Shown here in pieces: positions 1-7,562 of a stretch of 43,877 nt of DNA. Position 1 is the first letter of the stretch. Every line of letters begins with the position of its first letter. The position numbers and the translations under genes were made by a program. Location of the stretch: assembly GCA_001804285.1 (NCBI GenBank), contig MHFR01000054.1:1-43877 (forward strand). The letters are read 5' to 3'. The DNA is from Candidatus Danuiimicrobium aquiferis. GTDB lineage: Bacteria; Omnitrophota; Omnitrophia; Omnitrophales; Danuiimicrobiaceae. The notes beneath the pieces are model-generated. The model did no database searches. It was not told the origin of the DNA and was given only the letters and a program-made list of their open reading frames with translations.

Positions 1-106
1 TAGAAACTTTGAAAATTACAGATTGAGAGTTCGTACTTTATGTGGTTAAATTCAAAACTAAATTTACTTATTGCCCCCGTTGTTGGGGAAGAACCCAACC
101 CAAAAA

Positions 107-183
107 TGGTGGGCAATACAGGAGTCGAACCTGTGACCTCTTCCATGTCAAGGAAGCGCTCTAACCAACTGAGCTAATTGCCC
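107..183 (-). tRNA. tRNA-Val (anticodon GAC)
   Basis: Read on the minus strand, the acceptor arms GGGCAAT and ATTGCCC pair. The D arm (AGCTCAGTTGGTTAGAGC), the anticodon arm CTTCC-TTGACAT-GGAAG and the T arm with GGTTCGA-type loop all follow in order. The seven-base anticodon loop places GAC at positions 34-36, giving valine. The 3' CCA is encoded (107-109, with discriminator A at 110). The tRNA lies about 50 bp downstream of the rdgB stop on the same strand, so read-through from that operon is possible. Bases 1-106 downstream hold only a weak 6-bp hairpin at 82-99 and no convincing terminator. Confidence 0.95.
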
Positions 184-231
184 ACGATCAAAAGCCCAAG
201 TTCCAATTACCAATGTCCAATATTTGGTTGG

Positions 232-882
232 TCATTGTGATTTGGTCATTGGGCCTTTTCTTAAATACTCTTTTAAAAATTCCTTTAATTTCCGGAGAGC
301 TTTTCCGCGATGGGACACTGAATGCTTCATTTCCGCCGGAACTTGAGCGAATGTTTTACCAAATTCAGGGTAAAAAAACAAGGGATCATATCCGAACCCG
401 CCATCCCCCATCATGGCATGAGAAATAAATCCGGAGACCGTTTTCTCAAATACACTAATGACCTTATCCGGAAGCGCAAGCGCCACAGCACAATGGAATG
501 CCGCGCCTCGCTTGTCGTCCGGAACATTTTTTAAAGACTCAAGCACTTTTTCGCAATTCTTAAGGTCATCTTTTTCAAGCCCAGCAAAACGTGCTGAAAA
601 TACTCCGGGCTCGCCGTTTAAATAATCAATGGAAAGGCCGGAATCTTCGGCTAAAGTTAAGCAACCGGTTTGACGGGCAAACCCGAGAGCTTTCTTTACG
701 GCATTTTCCTGAAATGTCAGACCGTCCTCTTCAACTTCAACCAAATTCTGGAAATCTTTCAAACCAAGCAGTCCGATATGGAGATCGCCTAAAAGCGCTT
801 CGAGTTCTTTTAATTTTTTTTGATTGCCCGTCGCAACGAGTAGCGTTAAGGAATTGGACTTTTGTTTCGACAGCGGAGTCAT
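232..882 (-). CDS. rdgB: XTP/dITP diphosphatase (RdgB/HAM1 family)
   Basis: This enzyme hydrolyses non-canonical purine nucleoside triphosphates (XTP, dITP, ITP) to monophosphates and so cleans the nucleotide pool. The protein shows the family hallmarks: a substrate-binding [10 protein letters not shown] near the N-terminus, the catalytic-acid motif LAEDSGL, then [11 protein letters not shown] and SHRGKAL near the C-terminus. Length (about 216 aa) is a little over the usual 195-205, the excess being at the ends. The frame stays open to 909, but I prefer the ATG at 882 because it forms an ATGA overlap with the rph stop at 879, as expected for translational coupling. The rph-rdgB gene order is common in bacteria. 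The start at 909 is the alternative. Confidence 0.92.
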   Translation of the reverse strand: MTPLSKQKSNSLTLLVATGNQKKLKELEALLGDLHIGLLGLKDFQNLVEVEEDGLTFQENAVKKALGFARQTGCLTLAEDSGLSIDYLNGEPGVFSARFAGLEKDDLKNCEKVLESLKNVPDDKRGAAFHCAVALALPDKVISVFEKTVSGFISHAMMGDGGFGYDPLFFYPEFGKTFAQVPAEMKHSVSHRGKALRKLKEFLKEYLRKGPMTKSQ

Positions 883-1601
883 TTCAGCTTGATCAAACGT
901 TTCTGGCATGCAATTAATTCCGAAATCCCCTGCTTTCCTAAACTGAGGAGAACGTCCATTTCCTTTTTTGAAAATGGATTTTGTTCAGCCGTCCCCTGAA
1001 TTTCCACGAAATGGCCGGCGCCGGTCATGATGATATTCATATCCACTTCCGCCTTCGAATCTTCTTCGTAGCACAAATCGAGAATGGGTTCGCCCTTGAA
1101 GATTCCCACGCTCACTGCTGCAACATAATCCTTCAATGGATTTTTTTTGAGATTCCCCTCTTTTTCAAGTTTCGATAACGCGTCGGCCAAAGCGACAAAA
1201 CTGCCGGTAATACTGGCCGTCCTCGTTCCGCCATCTCCCTGTAACACATCACAATCGATCCAAACGGACCGCTCACCCAAACAACTTAAATCCGTCACGG
1301 CACGAAGCGCCCTTCCAATCAACCGCTGAATTTCATGTGTCCGTCCGCTGATTTTTCCTTTGCTCGCCTCGCGCGGAATCCGTTCCGTACAAGAAGCCGG
1401 AATCATTCCATATTCCGCCGTCACCCAGCCTTTTCCCGTATCTTTTAAGAATCGCGGAACGGTATTCTCAATAGATGCCGTACACAACACCCGCGTATTT
1501 CCCATTTCTATCAGACATGAGCCTGATGCATACTTGAGGTAATTACGTTTCATCGTTACTTTTCTGAGTTCATCATGACTGCGCCCATCGATTCGCGGCA
1601 T
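879..1601 (-). CDS. rph: Ribonuclease PH
   Basis: A phosphorolytic 3'-5' exoribonuclease that trims tRNA precursors and works in the cytoplasm as a hexamer. The 240 aa match the family length of about 238. It opens with the typical R-x-DGR segment ([11 protein letters not shown]). The phosphate-binding region [15 protein letters not shown] lies at residues 86-100 and GDGGTRTAS at 122-130. It starts 9 bp after the queE stop and overlaps rdgB by 4 bp, so it probably belongs to one queC-queE-rph-rdgB transcription unit. Confidence 0.95.
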   Translation of the reverse strand: MPRIDGRSHDELRKVTMKRNYLKYASGSCLIEMGNTRVLCTASIENTVPRFLKDTGKGWVTAEYGMIPASCTERIPREASKGKISGRTHEIQRLIGRALRAVTDLSCLGERSVWIDCDVLQGDGGTRTASITGSFVALADALSKLEKEGNLKKNPLKDYVAAVSVGIFKGEPILDLCYEEDSKAEVDMNIIMTGAGHFVEIQGTAEQNPFSKKEMDVLLSLGKQGISELIACQKRLIKLK

Positions 1602-1610
1602 AGCGTCCCT

Positions 1611-2354
1611 TTACCTTATCTTTAATAGTTTATGCAAACGCGGAATAATACGAACATCTTTTAAAACATACAATGCGTTCGTCTGTAATCCCGTCAAAAA
1701 ATGCATCAAGTCCGGATCATGATAGCCTTCCGAAAAACGGCTGACCGGCTGTAATATCAACGGGATATTGGCATCGACCAATCCGATCATTTCACACAAA
1801 TCACGAAATTCTTTCAAGACCAGCGTATTATCAATGACCATTTTCACAAAGATATCCGGCCGCTTCTTCCCGTAATTATAAATCGCGCCAAGAAACCGCT
1901 CATGTTCATCCAACCAGGATTTCCCTTTTGTCACCGACGCCGGTTTAACGTCCATCGAAATCACGTCAACAAAAGGCATCAAATTTTTCATTTCTTCGAC
2001 AAGCGTCCCGTTTGTCTCGAGATATAATTTGAAACCTTCCGACTTTAATTCGGGACACAATTTCAAAAGGAATGCGCCCGACATCAGCGGCTCACCGCCC
2101 GTCAAGCTGATATATGAATGCGGGCCGGATATTAAATCTACATTTTTTACGTAATCAAGAACCTCTTCCGAGGTCATCGTTTTCGGCGTCTTTCCTTTTT
2201 CATCGCAATACTGACACGTAAGGTTGCATCCGCCAAACCGAACAAACAAGTGCCGCTCCCCCACATACAAACCTTCCCCTTGAAGCGAGGAGAAAATCTC
2301 CGTAATCTCCGCCACAGACTTTGTTATGGGTTTTGCCGTCACATCATCAATCAT
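1611..2354 (-). CDS. queE: 7-carboxy-7-deazaguanine synthase (radical SAM)
   Basis: A radical SAM enzyme that converts 6-carboxy-tetrahydropterin to 7-carboxy-7-deazaguanine in the queuosine/preQ0 pathway. The N-terminal signature EIFSSLQGEG is followed by the cluster-binding cysteines C43, C47 and C50 (CNLTCQYC), the C-x3-C-x2-C spacing of the superfamily, and by the SLTGGEPL motif. At 247 aa it is slightly longer than many homologues. The start is 4 bp downstream of the queC stop, so the two pathway steps are cotranscribed. QueD and QueF are not in this window. Confidence 0.93.
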   Translation of the reverse strand: MIDDVTAKPITKSVAEITEIFSSLQGEGLYVGERHLFVRFGGCNLTCQYCDEKGKTPKTMTSEEVLDYVKNVDLISGPHSYISLTGGEPLMSGAFLLKLCPELKSEGFKLYLETNGTLVEEMKNLMPFVDVISMDVKPASVTKGKSWLDEHERFLGAIYNYGKKRPDIFVKMVIDNTLVLKEFRDLCEMIGLVDANIPLILQPVSRFSEGYHDPDLMHFLTGLQTNALYVLKDVRIIPRLHKLLKIR

Positions 2355-2358
2355 GGCA

Positions 2359-3045
2359 TCACTCTTTCACGCTTGAAAATAAAGGATCATCGATCCCCGC
2401 TTCCGCGAATCCCTTTTTCCGCAAAAAACACGCATCACAATTTTCACAAGGAAAACGGTCTCCACGATAACACGACCATGTCCATTCGAGCGGAACCCCG
2501 AGCTGCGTTGCAAGTTTGATAATTTCTGCTTTCGTGAGATGAATCAATGGCGTTTCGATGCTGATTCTCGCGCCTTCCACACCGGCCTTTGTTCCCAAAC
2601 AAATAGCGGTTTCCATTTGCTTAAAATATTCCGGCCGGCAGTCCGGATATCCGCTATAGTCAATCGCATTAGCTCCGATAAAAATAGCCGAAGCGCCGCG
2701 GACTTCCGCATAAGAAGCCGCAAGACTCAGAAAAATGGTATTTCTCGCGGGCACATAAGTAACCGGAATCTCCTTGGAAATTTCGGTTGTATCACGATTC
2801 TGTGGAATCGGAATCGTTTCATCTAATAATGCGCTTCCCTTCCATGGAAGTTCGATTGAAATAATCTCGTGTTCAATTTTGAGGTAGTTCGTAATTTTCT
2901 TTGCGGATTCGAGTTCTCGCCGGTGAATCTGTCCGTAATCGACGGTCAGCGCAAGAACCCGAAAATTTTCTTTAATGGTATAAAAAAGGGTCGTCGCCGA
3001 ATCCAACCCGCCGGACAAAAGACATACGGCCGCCTTCATCGTCAT
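2359..3045 (-). CDS. queC: 7-cyano-7-deazaguanine synthase
   Basis: This ATP-dependent enzyme makes preQ0 from the QueE product. The PP-loop SGGLDSATT sits at the N-terminus, and the zinc site is visible near the C-terminus as four cysteines in CYRGDRFPCENCDACF. The frame is open to 3057, but the ATG at 3045 overlaps the murI stop as TAATG and leaves the usual short N-terminus before the PP-loop. A further ATG at 3039 is possible. Operonic with queE. Confidence 0.93.
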   Translation of the reverse strand: MTMKAAVCLLSGGLDSATTLFYTIKENFRVLALTVDYGQIHRRELESAKKITNYLKIEHEIISIELPWKGSALLDETIPIPQNRDTTEISKEIPVTYVPARNTIFLSLAASYAEVRGASAIFIGANAIDYSGYPDCRPEYFKQMETAICLGTKAGVEGARISIETPLIHLTKAEIIKLATQLGVPLEWTWSCYRGDRFPCENCDACFLRKKGFAEAGIDDPLFSSVKE

Positions 3046-3881
3046 TAGGACACCCACTTCCAGCTTTCGAAAATCTCGCCTTTAAGCCGGACCACTTTCA
3101 TATCATCCAGCGATTCGCCCAAGAACCGGCTGCCGATTTTCTCGAAATTTCTCGGCCGGTCACTGACAAATACTTTGAGTTTTCCTTTGTTCCCGTTTCC
3201 GCGGAGAATATTCCGCTGCTCGAGCTTCGATTGGAGCTGCTCAACAGCAGCCGGAGCGGAACTGACAAGCTGAATATTTTTCCCCACCACACGTTTGAGC
3301 GCTGCCTGTAAAAGCGGATAGTGTGTGCACCCCAAAATAAGCGTATCAATTTTCTTTTTCAGCAATCCGGAAAGATATCGTTTCAGCACGTGATCCGTGA
3401 GCGGCTCATTCATGATCCCTTCTTCTACAAGCGGCACGAGCAACGGGCAAGCCTGCGCAAAAACTTTAATTTTCGGATTCAACCGTTTCAATTCAATTTC
3501 ATACGCTTTCGAATCAACCGTCGCCTGAGTCCCGATAATCCCGATCCGGAAATTCCTTGTTTCGCGGGCTGCTTCACACGCAGCCGGTTTAATCACATCA
3601 ACAACCGGAATCTGATAATTGGACCTGAGATAATCAAACGCAACGCTCGACGAAGAATTACAGGCAATCACAAGCGCTTTAATTTTCAGCCGCAGCAAAA
3701 ATTCGGCATTCTGTTTTGAAAACTCAAAAATTTGCTGCTTCGATTTGATGCCGTAAGGAAGCCTTGCTAGATCTCCGAAATAAATCACTTGCTCAAACGG
3801 AAGGTCCTTGCGAATTTGGCGGACAACCGTCAGCCCGCCAAGTCCGGAATCAAAAACGCCTATCGGTTCATTTTTCGCCAT
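3045..3881 (-). CDS. murI: Glutamate racemase
   Basis: Interconverts L- and D-glutamate to supply D-Glu for peptidoglycan, in the cytoplasm. The substrate motif VFDSGLGGL is at residues 9-17. The two catalytic cysteines are C74 (IACNSSSS) and C185 (LGCTHYPLL). The 278-aa length is normal. The stop overlaps the queC start by one base (TAATG). Upstream, 3882-4031 contains no gene and no hairpin that I recognise as a terminator. Confidence 0.95.
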   Translation of the reverse strand: MAKNEPIGVFDSGLGGLTVVRQIRKDLPFEQVIYFGDLARLPYGIKSKQQIFEFSKQNAEFLLRLKIKALVIACNSSSSVAFDYLRSNYQIPVVDVIKPAACEAARETRNFRIGIIGTQATVDSKAYEIELKRLNPKIKVFAQACPLLVPLVEEGIMNEPLTDHVLKRYLSGLLKKKIDTLILGCTHYPLLQAALKRVVGKNIQLVSSAPAAVEQLQSKLEQRNILRGNGNKGKLKVFVSDRPRNFEKIGSRFLGESLDDMKVVRLKGEIFESWKWVS

Positions 3882-4031
3882 TCAAAACCTAAATGTAGAA
3901 GGACAAGGTGGAAGACGCCTCATCCGAATTTACTTCTTGCGCTAAAAACCCTTCTTAGCTGACTTCTTTTAACTCAACCTGAAAACTATAACAATATACT
4001 CCTACTATTGAAGGATCGCAACACTATGCGG

Positions 4032-4274
4032 TTATTCTTCATCATCCTCAATTTCACATAATACGTCGCCAAGCCCAACTTCTTCGCCTTCGGTAAAATA
4101 AATCTCATTCAAATGTCCCGAAAAAGGCGAGGTGACCGTATGAGTTCCCTCATCTGTTTCGATTCTGACCAAATCATCCCCTTCCGCAATTTGATCCCCT
4201 TCTTGGAAAAACCACGTCTCCACAATTCCTTCTTCAATATCCCCATTTAATTCTTCAAGAACCACTTTCGCCAT
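4032..4274 (-). CDS. Small lipoyl/biotinyl-like domain protein lacking the acceptor lysine
   Basis: An 80-aa protein made of a single biotinyl/lipoyl-type beta-sandwich. It shows the half-repeat features V-x-x-W-x-x-x-EGD near residues 17-32, ETDE at 39-42, SPFSG at 49-53 and EGEEVGLGD at 62-70. In lipoyl and biotinyl carriers the exposed turn reads D-K-A/V or M-K-M; here the position is Glu42 (codon GAG, one transition from the lysine codon AAG). The only lysine in the protein is K3, so normal lipoylation or biotinylation at the turn is impossible. It lies about 80 bp downstream of lipA. It may be a degenerated or re-purposed carrier or a structural domain. The fold call is firm, the function unknown. 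Confidence 0.75.
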   Translation of the reverse strand: MAKVVLEELNGDIEEGIVETWFFQEGDQIAEGDDLVRIETDEGTHTVTSPFSGHLNEIYFTEGEEVGLGDVLCEIEDDEE

Positions 4275-4354
4275 AACCCTTTCTCCCCCATCTTATGGTT
4301 GGATTAATATTTTAATGAATACATTCAAAAAAAATTCCGCTTGTCCAACCAACA

Positions 4355-5218
4355 TCAAGGAACCGGAACTTGAGCACTCTCACAAACATCCTGGGCATGA
4401 TAAGAACTTCTCACATACGGTCCGGCAGACACTTCACGAAACCCCATCCGTTTTCCTTCGCCGCGAAGCTCTAAAAAAACTTCCGGTTCAACAAAGCACA
4501 CAACCGTTTGCCGATCTTCGCGCGGTCTTAAATATTGCCCGATCGTTAAAATATCACAGTCGACCGATCTCAAATCCTTCATCGTCTGAAGTATTTCTTC
4601 GCGCGTCTCACCCAATCCGACCATGATTCCGCTCTTCGTTAAAATTTCCGGACGACATACCTTCACCAGCCGAAGCACTTCAAGTGAACGATCATAATCT
4701 GCCTGAGGCCGCATATCGCGCGTCAACCGCCGAACCGTTTCAAGATTGTGATTAAATACCGCCGGCCGGGCGTCACAAATTTGCCGGATCAATTCATAAC
4801 GTGCATGGAAATCCGGCGTTAAAATTTCAATCGTCACATGAGGGAGTAAATTCCGGATCGCTGCAATTGTACGGCAAAATTGATTCGCCCCTTCATCCTG
4901 AAGATCATCTCTTGTAACCGAAGTCACCACCACATGCCGAAAGCCCAGCGCAAATGCACCTTGTGCAACTCGTTCAGGCTCATCCTCTTGAACCATTTCC
5001 GGGAACCCTTGAAGAACTCCGCAAAATTTGCAGAATCGGGTACAAGTTTTCCCCAAAATCATGAAGGTTGCAGTCTGTTTACTCCAACATTCCGACCTGT
5101 TCGGACAAAACGCGGACTCACAAACAGTATTCAGTTTTAATTCGGAAATTTTCCGCGTCGTCCGCTCTGAGGAACCTTCCGGTAATTTTCGCCTGATCCA
5201 TTCCGGGAATTTTCTCAT
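4355..5218 (-). CDS. lipA: Lipoyl synthase
   Basis: A radical SAM enzyme that inserts two sulfurs into protein-bound octanoyl groups. Both iron-sulfur sites are visible: the auxiliary cluster cysteines C33, C38 and C44 (CESAFCPNRSEC) and the SAM-cluster cysteines C59, C63 and C66 (CTRFCKFC). The C-terminal RSSY motif that supplies the serine ligand is also present. The 287-aa length is normal. No LipB or LplA and no lipoyl-dependent dehydrogenase complex is in the window. The only lipoyl-like protein here, just downstream, lacks its lysine. Confidence 0.95.
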   Translation of the reverse strand: MRKFPEWIRRKLPEGSSERTTRKISELKLNTVCESAFCPNRSECWSKQTATFMILGKTCTRFCKFCGVLQGFPEMVQEDEPERVAQGAFALGFRHVVVTSVTRDDLQDEGANQFCRTIAAIRNLLPHVTIEILTPDFHARYELIRQICDARPAVFNHNLETVRRLTRDMRPQADYDRSLEVLRLVKVCRPEILTKSGIMVGLGETREEILQTMKDLRSVDCDILTIGQYLRPREDRQTVVCFVEPEVFLELRGEGKRMGFREVSAGPYVRSSYHAQDVCESAQVPVP

Positions 5219-5325
5219 GCAATTTCCATCAACCTTAATTTCGACTTTTTATCCTTATAAATAACGGAGGTGCTTGTACCAAAAAATGCGCTAACTGTCA
5301 AGAAATTCTTGGGTTACAACGATTA

Positions 5326-5356
5326 TGTAATGGCGGGTTTAAAACCCGCCCCTACA
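5326..5356. repeat. 31-bp palindromic repeat, family 1, copy at the 3' end of nnrE
   Basis: A near-perfect palindrome whose arms carry GGCGGGTTT and AAACCCGCC, flanked by TGTA and TACA. Two other copies are at 5660-5690 and 8238-8268. Here the element overlaps the end of the epimerase gene and its TAG (5352-5354) is the stop codon. The hairpin could protect or terminate the transcript, but no T-run follows, so I call it a repeat rather than a terminator. Confidence 0.85.
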
Positions 5357-6170
5357 AACGCGGAATTGAAATGTCGAGCACCTTCACGTTGCCTGCATAC
5401 GAAGGGCCATCATGCAATTTGAGCCCCTGCTTAGCGAAGGCGAGCGTTCCCGTGACGTCCGCTTTGACCGCAACTCCCAAGGCTTTTCCCGTATCGCTAT
5501 CCAAACCGGAAGGAATATCAACCGCAAGAACAGGTTTCTTCGAATGATTGATCAGCGAAATCATTTCATAAAAAATTCCTTCTACCGGACGCGTCAAACC
5601 TATTCCGAAAATCGCATCGATGATTAAATCTGATTTGCGAATTAATGCTTCAGACTGTTTGTAGGGGCGGGTTTGAAACCCGCCCCTACAATCTGGATCT
5701 AACATGACAATCGGCATCCGCATCTTCCGTAAAATTTTATAATTCACCGCCAGATCTTCTTTCAGTCCTTTTTCGGTACCGATCAAAATAACTTGTACGC
5801 CAAAACCAAAATTAAACAAATGCCTCGCTGCAACAAACCCATCGCCGCCGTTATTGCCTTGGCCGCAGATGACAACAATCTTTGCATTCCGGCAAAGATT
5901 GTTGTCATCCCCGCATGCTGTTAGCGGGGATCCATAGTATTTGGATTCCCGCCTGCGCGGGAATGACAGCCGCTTCACCATTCCTCTTGCCAGCTCCGCA
6001 ATGCCACGCCCCGCATTTTCCATCAAAATCAAACCCGGAATCCCGAATTTTTCAATCGCTGCTTGGTCCAATTTTCGCATTTGTGCGGTTGAAACAAAAA
6101 AGGGGACAGGCAATGACTCGTTTCGTTCATATGCCTGTCCCCTTTTTTGTCTTGTTCTTCGGCTTTTCAC
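5352..6170 (-). CDS. nnrE: NAD(P)H-hydrate epimerase with three in-frame repeat insertions
   Basis: A YjeF_N-type enzyme that epimerises damaged NAD(P)HX. Conserved segments are intact: AQMRKLD (29-35), LMENAGRG (49-56), GQGNNGGDG (103-111), AIFGIG (186-191) and AVDIPSGLDSDTG (216-228). The C-terminal ADP-dependent dehydratase domain of fused homologues is absent. Length is 272 aa against about 220-240 expected. The excess is repeat-derived: residues about 8-25 (family 3, PVPFF), 69-95 (family 2, SFPRRRES) and 161-171 (family 1, CRGGFQTRPYK). The start given is the GTG at 6170, which overlaps the upstream methyltransferase stop. The first conserved residues come only at about 27-31, so the ancestral start may have been displaced by the insertion. 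Confidence 0.88.
   Translation of the reverse strand: MKSRRTRQKRGQAYERNESLPVPFFVSTAQMRKLDQAAIEKFGIPGLILMENAGRGIAELARGMVKRLSFPRRRESKYYGSPLTACGDDNNLCRNAKIVVICGQGNNGGDGFVAARHLFNFGFGVQVILIGTEKGLKEDLAVNYKILRKMRMPIVMLDPDCRGGFQTRPYKQSEALIRKSDLIIDAIFGIGLTRPVEGIFYEMISLINHSKKPVLAVDIPSGLDSDTGKALGVAVKADVTGTLAFAKQGLKLHDGPSYAGNVKVLDISIPRL
5660..5690. repeat. 31-bp palindromic repeat, family 1, inside nnrE
   Basis: A perfect palindrome around one central base: TGTAGGGGCGGGTTT on one side and AAACCCGCCCCTACA on the other. It lies in frame in nnrE and is translated there as CRGGFQTRPYK. It is identical in design to the copies at 5326-5356 and 8238-8268. Confidence 0.93.
5871..5968. repeat. Palindromic repeat, family 2 (SFPRRRES type), inside nnrE, with adjoining 15-bp inverted duplication
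   Basis: From about 5903 to 5968 the sequence is bounded by GTCATCCCCGC and GCGGGAATGAC, the ends of a repeat type seen as 'FPRRRES' peptides in many genomes. It is translated in frame. Next to it, the 15 bases 5871-5885 and 5892-5906 are perfect inverted copies of each other separated by six bases. One arm is conserved gene sequence (AKIVVICG), so the other arm looks like an inverted duplicate made at insertion. A second, diverged copy of the element is intergenic at 6713-6807. Confidence 0.85.
6095..6149. repeat. 55-bp hairpin repeat, family 3, at the 5' end of nnrE
   Basis: Arms of 18 bp (6095-6112 and 6132-6149; core AAAAAAGGGGACAGG and its complement) enclose a 19-base loop. The copy at 8783-8837 has the same arms and a loop differing at only a few bases. 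On the minus strand both copies are preceded by an A-rich segment reading as RKSQK, which extends the repeated unit to roughly 85 bp. The element is translated in nnrE in the same frame as in miaB. Confidence 0.92.
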
Positions 6171-6703
6171 TTTTGACTTTTTCTTTTTAATCGATTGCGA
6201 ATATAGTACGCCACAACGCCAAACGCCACCGTCACGTTCAAGGAATTTTTCAGTCCATCCATTTCAATCTCAATCGCATGGTCACAGAGAGAAAGCAGTT
6301 CGTCGGAAATACCGGAAATTTCGTTCCCGAGGACCAAACACACTGGCCCGTTGGGTTTAAACTCCTGATAAGATACGCTCTGTTTGATCTGCTCAAGAAA
6401 AACAATTCGGTACCCAGCCTCTTTGTAGGAACGGACGACACGCAGAATATCCCAGCTGTGTTCCCATTCAACCGCATTTTCTGCACCAAGCGCGGTTTTA
6501 GAAATTCCCGGTTTTGGCGGATGTCCGGTGATGCCGCAAAGCCATAATTTTTCGATTCCGACGCCATCCGCAGTCCGAAAAATCGAGCCAACATTATAAA
6601 GGCTGCGGATATTGTTGAGAACCACAACCAAAGGAAGCTTTGCCGCGGACTGACGCAAATGGTATTGGCGCTCGACTAATTCTTTGTGAGTTAATTTCTG
6701 CAT
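6167..6703 (-). CDS. TrmH/SpoU-family RNA 2'-O-methyltransferase
   Basis: A compact 178-aa SPOUT methyltransferase. SPOUT motif 1 is visible at NNIRSLYNVGSIFRTAD, motif 2 at LVLGNEISGIS and motif 3 at IEMDGLKNSLNVTVA, which together make the trefoil-knot SAM site. It lacks the extra N-terminal substrate domain of TrmB/RlmB-like members, so whether it modifies tRNA or rRNA is open. Its last residues (RKSQK, then TGA) lie in the flank of the family 3 repeat, and its stop overlaps the nnrE GTG by 4 bp. The C-terminus and the overlap therefore look repeat-derived. Confidence 0.88.
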   Translation of the reverse strand: MQKLTHKELVERQYHLRQSAAKLPLVVVLNNIRSLYNVGSIFRTADGVGIEKLWLCGITGHPPKPGISKTALGAENAVEWEHSWDILRVVRSYKEAGYRIVFLEQIKQSVSYQEFKPNGPVCLVLGNEISGISDELLSLCDHAIEIEMDGLKNSLNVTVAFGVVAYYIRNRLKRKSQK

Positions 6704-6712
6704 GCCATTGTT

Positions 6713-6807
6713 GTCATTCCCGCATGCAGCGAAGCAGCACTGCTCCGCCGTACTTTAGGCGGGAATCTATGGTTTATGGATTCCCGATAAAAACATTCGG
6801 GAATGAC
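6713..6807. repeat. Intergenic palindromic repeat, family 2
   Basis: Bounded by GTCATTCCCGC and CGGGAATGAC in inverted orientation, with internal GGCGGGAATC and GGATTCCCG sub-repeats. It fills most of the 145-bp gap between plsC and the TrmH-type gene. It belongs to the family inserted in nnrE at 5903-5968 but carries a longer internal part. Confidence 0.85.
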
Positions 6808-6848
6808 GGTTTAAAACAACTGATTCAATTTACAAAGACTTCTAAGGT

Positions 6849-7544
6849 CTACCGAAGGGCATCCACATGCTTCATGATGAATTCGGATTTTTCCTGCAGC
6901 ATTTCCGGCGTCACAGCTTCCGGTTCCGGAGGGTCAAACCGAAAAGGTTTCCCGATTTTAACGAAAATCTTGACCGGCCTCGGAAATCGCGCAAACGGCG
7001 GAAGCGCCTCTTCTGTTCCGCGAATTCCTATCGGAACGACATGTAAGCCCGTCTTTAACGCCAAGATCGCCGCACTGTTCCCGAGCTTTCTTTCCAGGGT
7101 ATCGGGATCTTTCCCTTCGCGCTTATACCGATAGCGCTGGAAAACATAATAACCTTCGGGAAAAATATTCACGCAATATCCGCGATCAAGCACTGCCAAC
7201 GCACTTCTCACCGTTCCATTCACCACAATCAACGGACAAAACCTTAAAAACCAGTTCAGGCCGGGATTGCGGAATGTATTTTTTCCCGTAATCCAATACA
7301 ATCGATTGAGCACATTTATCTTCGCGAGCGAAAAACCAATCGCGGGAATATCGAGGTAACTCTGATGATTCGCAACAAAAATAACAGGTTTATCGACCGG
7401 GACATTCTCAAGTCCCTCAACCCCGACTCTGTAACAAAGGCGGAAAAGCCCGAGTATAATCATTTTCACAATTTTGCACACGGAACTGTTCGCCGGTGGC
7501 AGAACCGGTTTTTTTTCTTCAGCTATTTCCGAAGGCATAATCAC
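6849..7544 (-). CDS. plsC: 1-acyl-sn-glycerol-3-phosphate acyltransferase (PlsC family)
   Basis: Transfers a fatty acyl chain to lysophosphatidic acid at the inner membrane, giving phosphatidic acid. The catalytic HX4D motif is H60-D65 (NHQSYLD) and the substrate motif FPEG is at about 128-131. IPIGIRG-type block 4 is seen as VVPIGIRGTEE. A hydrophobic stretch at about 26-38 may anchor the protein. The 231-aa length is typical. It follows miaB by 18 bp. Confidence 0.9.
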   Translation of the reverse strand: MIMPSEIAEEKKPVLPPANSSVCKIVKMIILGLFRLCYRVGVEGLENVPVDKPVIFVANHQSYLDIPAIGFSLAKINVLNRLYWITGKNTFRNPGLNWFLRFCPLIVVNGTVRSALAVLDRGYCVNIFPEGYYVFQRYRYKREGKDPDTLERKLGNSAAILALKTGLHVVPIGIRGTEEALPPFARFPRPVKIFVKIGKPFRFDPPEPEAVTPEMLQEKSEFIMKHVDALR

Positions 7545-7562
7545 GATAGGTTCTCTTATGCT

